Below are positions 1 to 9,000 of a stretch of 20,950 bases of DNA, one piece after another. The notes beneath the pieces were generated by a model that did not search any database, had not been told where the DNA came from, and saw only the letters and a list, made by a program, of their open reading frames with translations. Source of the DNA: CAZQGO01 sp964593065 (GTDB taxonomy: Bacteria; Oederibacteriota; JAAXVQ01); NCBI GenBank assembly GCA_964593065.1, contig CAZQGO010000031.1, positions 1 through 20,950 of the forward strand. The letters are read 5' to 3'. The stretch's first letter is position 1; each line of letters opens with the position of its first letter. The translations under genes and the position numbers were made by a program.

Positions 1-3000
1 GCCGCCCTCGCCCTGGCCGCCCTCGCCCTTGGCCGCGACTTCCACGTCCTTGCTGGCTTTGGCGGCATTGATTTCGGCCGCGTCCACGAACCGTTCCACG
101 TTTTCGGCCAATTTGGCCCTGGCCTTGGTGTCGATGTTCTTGAGCAGGTCGCTCAGACGGCCGCCGGTGCGCTGGGTGCCGTTCAAGTCCTGCACGCTTT
201 GCTCCCGTCCCTGCGCGCCGACGCGCTGTTCAGAGGGTGCGCCCTCGCCTTCCGCGACCTGTTCCGCTTCACCGCGCCCCGGCAATTTCTGAACGATATT
301 CTGCAAGGCGGCCGTGGCCATGGACTGGTAATTCGAAAGTTTGGCCGAAGCCAGGCTCAAAGTGTCGCCAACGGCGGTTTTGGCCCGATTGAAGGTGTTG
401 GTAATGGGGTTTTTGGAGGCGCTGGCCGGCTTGGGCTGCGTGGTGGAGCTGGCCGGTCTCTGCTCCGCTGCCGGAGCCTCCCCGCTGCGGGCGGCCTCGG
501 TGCTGGGCCGGGTGAGGTCCTGGACCGCCCGGACCAGATCGCTTTTACCTTGGGCAGCGAGGTCTTTCAGCGAGGTCAGCAGCTCATTTCTCGCGCCCCC
601 CGACATTTGATCGATGACGCTGGAGTCTTTGATCGCCTTGATGATGCTCCCCCGGCCGGCGTCCTGGGGCATGGCTTCCAACAATTTCACGACCGTCCCG
701 GGGCTTTTGGCGAACTCCTCGGCGATGACCTGCTTGGCCGACACCGGTTTTTCGGGCGGAGATTTCACTGCTTCAATTTTGCCTTCCGCGATCAACTTGC
801 CCAGGGTCTGCGCCGCGGTGCGGGAGGAACTGATGCCCTTCAAGATCGTGGCGGCTTGTTCCGGCGTGGCGTTCTTCAAGAAGCTTTCCATGGCCTTGGC
901 GTTGTTGCCCAGGGCCTTGCCGATCGCGTTGTTGAAGGCCTCGGACTGCTTCATGTGGCTGTACATCTGTTCCTGCATCTTGGGCTCGCCGCTGACCGCC
1001 TCCACCAGGTTCTTCGCGATGTTCGGTTCCTTGACCGTGACGTTCAGGATCTCCGTCAAGGGGGCGGAATTGCGCCCCATGCCGAACTCGCTGAACTTCC
1101 CCTGGGCCATTTCCGTGGCCAGGTTGATCATCGCTTTCAGGTCGGTCGGGTTTAAAGCCTTGGCAAAATTCTGCATGGCGGACTGGTTCTTGCCCAGTTC
1201 GGCCATGAATTTTACACCCTCGGCCGTGCGCCCGCCGAGGTTCATCAGGCTTTGGTACATGCCCTGGGCCATGACCTCGCTCACGTTGCCCTTGGCGAGA
1301 ATTTCCACGGCGTTGCCGGAGGAGGCCAGCAGCTGGCCGGCGCGGTGCACGATGGAACCGCCGCCGACTTCGAGCAGGCCGGTGCTCAACTGATAGGCCG
1401 GCGAGGAGGCTGATTCGTTCTTGCCCAAGGACGGCTCGGACTTGATCATTTCCGCCAGCACGTTTGCGGCCCCATCCACGCCAAAGCCCGCGCCTTCGCC
1501 GGTGTTCTGCCGCAGAAATTCCGCCACGGCCAGGGGATTTTCCCGGGCCAGGGGGGCGAGGGTCTTGCCGAGGGCGGACGTGGCTTCGGAATATTTCGCG
1601 CCCGCGCGCAGAATATCGCCGCCGGACTTGGCGCTCTCGAACTTGCTCTTGGCGGCCCCGAAGAGGTTCATCGCCTCGTTAAGGAGCTGTTGTGTCTGCG
1701 GCGACATCTCGGTCCTCGGCGGCAGGGTTCCCGACGGTTCCGCCGCCGGAATGCTCGGCAAAACCTCGCCGGCGGTCGGCTCCCCTCGCAGCCCCACGGA
1801 TTCCAAAACCGCGGCCGGGTTTTCTCCTCGGTAGAGCCTCAGCATGGCCGTGATTTTGGCAAAGAAGCCGATTTTGGGCGCGGTGGCGATGTCCCGGGCG
1901 GCCGGCAGGGCCTCTTGCGGCAGTTCGGGCAGGGATTTCTCACCACGTCCCAGCAAGGCATTGATGGCATCCACCAACTTGCCCATGCCGGTGCCTTCGC
2001 GGAAAGCCAGTACCAGATCCACGATCTTGGCCTGCAGGGCCTTGGAGACCCGCTGCACGATTTTGGAGCCCGCGATCTCCTGGATCTGCTTTTTGAGGAA
2101 GATCAGGCCCAGCACGCCGCTGGAAATCATGACGATGGCGTCGGCGGCTTCCCAGATATCCTCGGACTCCGCCAGGGCCTGGACGCCCTGGCCGATGTCG
2201 GAGATGGGTTTAATGACAAAGCCGTGGATCAGGCCCTGATAAAATCCCTGCCAGATCTGGCTGCCGATGTTTTTGCCCGTGTTGGCCAGGGCGGCCATGA
2301 CGCCCACGCCCATGAAAATCAGGCCCGCGGGCGGGAAGATCACGCTTACGGCCATGATGACCAGCAGCGTCATTTGGTTGGCGACGAACTTGGCGGCGAT
2401 ATAGGCGGGCATGATGAAAACCGCCGTCAGCACGTCGGTCGCGGCCTTGGAGAAAGAAGTTTCCATTTTTCCTTCACCCGTAAATATTTTCGTGACGATG
2501 AACGTGGCTTGGCTGATCAGGCCACTCAGGATATCCACCGCATCATGACAGACCACGTCCGCGAACCAGCCCAGGGCCCCAGTCAGCGGTGAAGTGATCA
2601 ACCCGACGGTGCCCATGATGCCCTGCCCCACCACGCCCAGGGAGTCTAAAACCACCTGTCCCAGCTGCGGCATGGCCTGCTGGGTTCCGTACAGGAAGGC
2701 ACTCGCGCCCAGCACGATGTTGCCGAACAAGCCGTTGCCGAAAATGCTGCGGAAGCCGTCGCCGTTCTTCTCGATGAACGAGACCGCGTTGCCGCTGACT
2801 GCGTCGCCCCAGCTGTCCGCGTGCATCTGCCCGATTTCCCAGGCGGTGCGCACGCCGATGAAAGCCGTCTTGGCCACGTTGCCGATGCGGTTCCAGACGT
2901 CCGTGATTTCGCGGCCGGTCATGTCGAACTTCTTGAACTCGCCCGTGTCGGTGTCCTCGGTCTGCAGCTGGTCGTTGCGGAACCAGATGACCAGCACGCC

Positions 3001-6000
3001 CCGGGAGGGGTCGGCCGAATCAATGAGCTCGTTGCCCTTAAACAGGCTGGTGAAGCCATCCATGCTGGCCATGACACTGAAGTTGCTGCGCGTGCCGTCC
3101 ATTTGCAAGATCGTGCCCATCATCTGCCCGCTGTCCAGCTCGCCGCGAACGTTCTGGCTGAAAACCACGGTCATATTGCCCTCGGCATCTGTGTACTCGA
3201 CGATATGCCCGTCCAGGTTGGTGAGCGAGGTGTCGTCCGGGTCCTGGATGCTATCGATTTCTTCTTCGGCGATGTGCGCCGCGTGCAGGGCCTCCGGCGA
3301 ACCGCTCACGCGCTGGATGACCAGGTCGCCGTCCGAGTTGAGGCCGGCCAGGACCGTGATGTCCTCCTGCCCCTCCTGGTGGATGACGCCCAGCAGACTG
3401 TTGCCCTCTTCGCCGAACACCATGGTGTATTTGCCGTTCTGGCTGAATTCGATCTGGTTGCCGTACAACTCCTGGGCCTTGTTTTTGGCTTCAGACATCA
3501 CCGCGTCGAACAGGGTCCCCAGGCCCGCGGCCCTGAAGGCCGCCTCCGAGCCCGTGGCCTGCTGGCCCCGGAAATGGCCTTCGTCGTTCAAGCCGGCCAC
3601 GACGTTGATGTCGCCGGCCGTGGTGTGCATGATGCCCTGGGTGGCCCAGGTCGGGGCCCCGGTCTCGGAGTTTTCGCCGATGAAAATGGTGGCCTTCCCG
3701 TCCGTGAGAAAGTCCACGGTGCCGACGGAATCCGCCGCCAGCCAATCCACGTCCAGGAATTTATTGATCTCCGTGGTCATGGAGCCGGCCCGGATGGCGT
3801 CCAGGATGTCCTGGGGCACGCCCATGGCTTCCAGGGCGTCCAGGGACCCCTCGACCTGGCGGACGGCCAGGAAACCGAGATGGGCCCGGTCGCCCAATTG
3901 GACCTCGAAGGCCGCACCCACCGCCTCGCTGATCGTGGAGCCGGGCCTGAGCTCGTCTTCGTTAAACTCCGCGAGGATCGAGACTTTCTCGCCGTTGACT
4001 GTGACCGTACCCCGCAACTGGAAGGTGGTCAGGTTGTTCTTCGTGCCCACGTACACGGTGGCGATGCTGTCCAGGGAGAAATCGGCGTTCTCCACGCGCT
4101 GGTCGCCCATGAAAACCATACCCTGCTGGGCGCGCTCGAACATCTCCGGCGGAATGCCCAGGGCTTCCAGGGCGGCGCGCCGGCCGGTCGCCTGGCGGAT
4201 TTCCAGGGCTCCGGTTTTGGACAGAGAGGCGATGATGTCCACCCGGCCTTCCGCGGTCTGGGCCACGCCCTTGAGGCTGTACGTGGTTTCGCCGGTCTTG
4301 TCGTCCCGGCCGATGTAAACCGTGGCCCTGCCGTCGATGGTGAAACTCACGTCCTTGGCCTGGCCGTCCAGCATGGCCGTGGCATGGTCGCCGATCCGGC
4401 TCAACACGTCCTCCGGCAGCCCTATGGACCGCAGATCCTCGACCTTGCCCTCGGCCTGCACGATGTTCAAGGTTCCGCCCTCGCCGACCTCGGCCAGGAA
4501 ATCCACTCCGCCCTTGTGGGCGGCCACGCTGTAGTTGATTTTGCCCTGGTCGTCTTCATTGATATATATGGTGACCTTGCCGTCCTCGACCGTCTGGATC
4601 CCGGCCAGGACCTGGTCGCCGAAACGCGCGAAATTTTGTGAGGCGGCCGCAAGAATCTCCGCGGGCACGTTCATCTCCCTCAGGGCCGCCATGGGGCCGA
4701 CCAGCGAGGTGATCTCCAGGCGGTCGCTTTGGTCCTGGTTGATGGTAACCACCACGTCCACCTCACCCTGCGAGGTTTCCCGCTTGCCGGCCAGGCTGTA
4801 GACCGATTGGCCGTCGGTGCCGGTGTTGTGGTACACCGTGATTTTTCCGTTTTCATCCACCAGCTGCAGGCCGCTCATGAGGACGTAGCCCTCGCTGGTG
4901 CCCACGTAGGCCTGCCCTTCGCTGGCCCGGTTGACTACCTCCGGGTCCACGCCGATGGCCTGCAGGGACGCCGCGGTGCCCACGGCCGAACGCATTTCCA
5001 GGCGCCCGGTTTCCTTGTTGAGACCGACCGAGATGTCGACGTCCTCGCCGTCGGCCGTGGTGTGGGTGAACTGGACGTTTCCGTCCTTGTCCACCGTGAT
5101 CAGGCCGTTATCGGCCACGTCGGCCAGGCCGTTCTCCAGCGTGAAGTTGATGCCGGCGATTTGGCCGCCTTGGCTCTTCAGCTGGTCTACGGTGGCGCGG
5201 TCCAGGTAGCCTTTGTCGATCAGGTACTGCTCGGAACCCATGATTTGCTGCATGACCCAGGTGTCGGGCTGGTAGGTCGTGACCGGGCCTTCGCCCTCCT
5301 CTTGGGGCGCCTCGGTGCGCTGGAAGACGATCTCGCCCAGGGCGTTGCTCTCGGAAATCGTGCGCGTGATTTTGCCGTCGCCGTCGATCTGGACCATGAC
5401 CTGCTGCTTGTGCTGCTCCACCACGGAGACGTTCACGCCGTCGGCGTCGCCGTACTTCGCAAAATGGAAGGTCACGTGCTGCTGGATGTCGAACTCCACG
5501 GTCTCGGAGGTACCGTGGCTGCTCTTGTTCTGCTCGCGGTTGTCGATGGGCGGAATGCGGCGCCCTTCTTCTGTGAAATATTCCTCGACGCCGTCCCCGC
5601 GCAGGATGAAGCCGCCGTAATCCTGCTCCTCGAACTCGAAGTTGAGATGCTCGGTGGTCTTGAGCATGTCGAGACAGTCATCGGTGATTTTGCCCGAGGC
5701 GTCGTAGGTCAAAACCAGGTTGTTGAGCTGGGTCAGGGTCAGGGTCGTGCCCGTCAGCTCCGACTCCCCGGTATCGGGGTTCCAGGCGTAGGTGGCCCGG
5801 GAAATTCGCGTTCCGTCCGCGCTGGTCCGGGTCTCGGTGAAGCTGATGGGATCCCCGTTCGGGTTGTAGGCCGTGACGTTGTCGATCAGCCGGCCGTCGC
5901 TCATGGTCGCGCTGACCAGCTCTGCGCCCCCGTGCCCGTCCGGACGGTATGTCGCCACGTAGGCCACTTCCTGGTCGCTTTCGCCCGTGCCGGTCAGCAA

Positions 6001-9000
6001 GTTCAAGCCCACGACCTGGTAGTTTCCGCTTTGAATTTCCTCCGGCGTGCCGATATAGAGCGTCCGGCCGTCCGGCGCCCGCCACACCTGCGTGTCGCCG
6101 TTTTTCACTCCCTCCGGCAAAACAGCCAAAATGGCCCGGGCCTGCTCTTCCGTATACCCCAGGCTTCCGGTCAAGGTCGTTTCGCTGATTTGCCCGGTCA
6201 TTTCCGGCACGTGATCGTCGCGGTTGACGACGCCCCGCGGTCCGCTTTCGGTGAAGACGATGCCGTCCAGACCGCTGGTGCCATCCGGGGTGGTGGCGGT
6301 CAAATCGCCGTAGGCAGCGGCATCGGGTCCGCCCACGACCCGTCCCTGGCCCTGGCCCGTGCTGGGATCAATCACGGCAGCGTAGATTTGATCCCCATGC
6401 ACCACCAGGGATTCCGGGCTCGCCCCGTCGTAACCGATTTGGACCAACGCCGGCTCGGTGAAGGTGGATTGCTGCCCGGTTGCTGGGTCCTCAGTGGTAA
6501 TCGTGGTCGGGCGCCGCAGGGCCGTAAGCCGCACGCCTCCGTCGTAGCTTTCATAGACCTGAAAGATATCATTTGTTTCCGTGCTGCTGACGGTGATCCG
6601 ATCCAACTGGACTTGCGTAGGCGACGTGAGCACCGCGGTATCACCCGCGGGCTGCTCCGCGGGCCCGTTCGTGAAGGACATGGCCACGCGCACGCCGTTG
6701 GATTCGGAAATCACGGACCAGTCGCCGTTCTTGTCGCGCACGACCAGGCCCAGATCCGGATCCTCAAAAGAAAATTCCCCCCGGTCATCAAACGTGGTCA
6801 TGGTGATGAGTTCCTGAACATTGCTCATGATGGCATTGGCCATGGGGCCGATGTCCACCACCTGCTCTCCCGCCACGGAATTCAAGCGGGTGGCGGCGGC
6901 CACCATATCCATCGTGACCGCACTGGCAGGCAGATTTGTGATTTCGGTTCGCGCGGCAGCGATGGCGGCGGAATAGAGCGGAGAATCCGTCTCTCCGGTC
7001 AGCACGCAGATCTCGGCGGCCTGCACGGCGACCATGATCTGTTTTCCCGGGTCCGTGAGCTGGCCGCGCTGATCGAAGGCGTTCTGGGCGAGCGCAACGG
7101 CCTCTTCGCTCTTGCCGGCCACGACCAGGAACTGCGAAACCACGACCATGAGCTCTGCGTCTCCGCTTTGAGCTGCGAAGGCGGCCGCCTCGGTCAGGGT
7201 GGCATCGCTGGGGTGCAGCTTATAACTGGCCAGTTCAATTCTAGCCACAATGCCCGCGGCCTGGCGGTACGCCGCGGTGCCCGGCGTCAGGGACTGCAGC
7301 GTGGTTTGGGCTTGTTCCAGGGACTCGCTCATGATGGATTCCGGAGGATTCTGGTCCTGCAGGCCCACAACGGCGCCGCTCAAGGCCATGTTCAGCGAAT
7401 CCTGGACATCCTGCGGCAGGCCGTTGGTCAAGCCGACGGGACTGAAGAAGTCATCCGGCAGGGCCACTTCCTCTCCCGAAACGACCGTGGAAGCCGGTAT
7501 ATCGAAGGTGGGCGCGCCCGTGGCGGGCTGCACCGGGGTTTCAGGCAGGACCGCCTCGGGTTGCGGCGGAGCGGCCGCGGCGATCTCGGGCATGGTGCCG
7601 AATACCTGGCCGCCCGCGAGCTGCACCCCGACCACTTCCCCGTCCCGGAAGGCGGCCAAACAGCCCGTCCGGCCGCCGTCGGGGGTTTCGATGATGGTGA
7701 CGGCCACGTAGTTGCCGGCCGCGATGTCCTCCGGCGAGCCCAGCAGGATCGTGGTGGGAGCCTCTCCGCCGGTGGTAAAATAAGTGCTGTTGGTCATGAC
7801 GGAAAAAATCGGGTTGAGCTGGTCGGGCGTGAAGCCCAAGGCTTCCAGCTGGCTCACCAGCGCGCCATCTACGTTTCCACCCGCCACGGCCACCAGCTCT
7901 TGTCCGTTCAGGGTCACGCGCTCTCCGACCACGGAGACCTCGGCGGCGGCGCTTGTGACTTGGGGTCGCAATTGCGTGAGGGTCACGGAAACGGTGGGAC
8001 GGTCGTCCGGGCTGGCCTGGGGGTGCACGACCTGTTCGGCCGGTTGGGCGATCTCCACCGGCGAGGTGCTGACGGTGGTATAGGTGAAGGTGCCGCCGCG
8101 TTCGACGTCAAGGGTGCAGGAAACCAGCTGCCCGTTTTCGTAGGCTGCGAGGACGCCCATCCTACTGCCGCCCGGCGTAGTGATGTTTTTTGCCACGTAG
8201 TAGTTGCCCTGGGCGATCCCCTCGGGATTGCCGATCACGGCCGAGCCGTCGGCCAGGGTATAAATTCTCATGTTGGTTTGGCCAGCAAAGACCTGCATGG
8301 ATTCTTCCACGCCGATATTGTAGGTATTTTGCAGGATGGCTTCCGCGCCACGGACCTTGTTGCCGTCCGCCACGTATACATCCGTGACCTGGGCTCCGTT
8401 GCCCCCGACCAGCTGGTTGCCCAGCATGCCATAGGACTGCATGGGCAGGTCCGGGGCCAGCAGGGCCGCAACGGCTTGATCGTCAGGGCTCATCGCGGCA
8501 TCGGGCGCCACTTGCACATTCAGCACCGTGACCGGGGCCAGGATGGCAGCCGTGTCGTTCGGAACGACCGCCTCGGGAGGCGTTTCCGCCGCCGGTTCCG
8601 CGGCCGTGGGCGCGGTCACGGGAGTGTAGGTCAGCTCGGCCCCGGTGTTGGTCTGCGCGTAGGTGAGGGTGCCCTCCTGATAAATGGCCAGGACCCCGAC
8701 CTGTTCACCTCCGCCGACGTCGACGATGGCGGCAACCATGTACTGGCCGTTGGCCAATCCTTCCGGCGTGGCGATGACCGTCGAACCGTCGGACATGGAA
8801 TACAGCGTCGCTCCGGAAGAGACGACTGCCATGACGGTGTCCATCGGAATTCCGTACTGGGCCGTCAGCTGAATAACGGCGGTTTCCGCATCCAGGGGAT
8901 CCGGTGTGATGACCTGCACCACCTCGAGGCCGTTTCCGCCCACGAATTGGTGGTCGGAGTTGACCTGATACGGCCGCAGGGGCAATCCCTGGGACACCTG

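Noticed and set aside
199..1155. Plus-strand reading frame of 318 codons
   Set aside because: Exactly codon-aligned and antisense to the giant gene; it is open only because the sense gene avoids TTA, CTA and TCA. No signal peptide, domain or ribosome site supports it.
2594..4641. Plus-strand frames of 574 and 606 codons
   Set aside because: Both lie antisense to the tandem-repeat part of the giant gene. Their translations are Ser/Pro- or His/Asp/Gly-rich without domains, as expected for shadow frames.
1..5100. RTX calcium-binding repeats or a passenger-type autotransporter in the giant protein
   Set aside because: No GGxGxDxLx nonapeptides were found, and no C-terminal barrel is visible because the C-terminus lies outside the window.
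5700..5900. Rhs/YD-type repeat in the beta-rich part of the giant protein
   Set aside because: NNLVLTYDASGKI looks like one YD unit, but there is no series of such units and no Rhs core motif.
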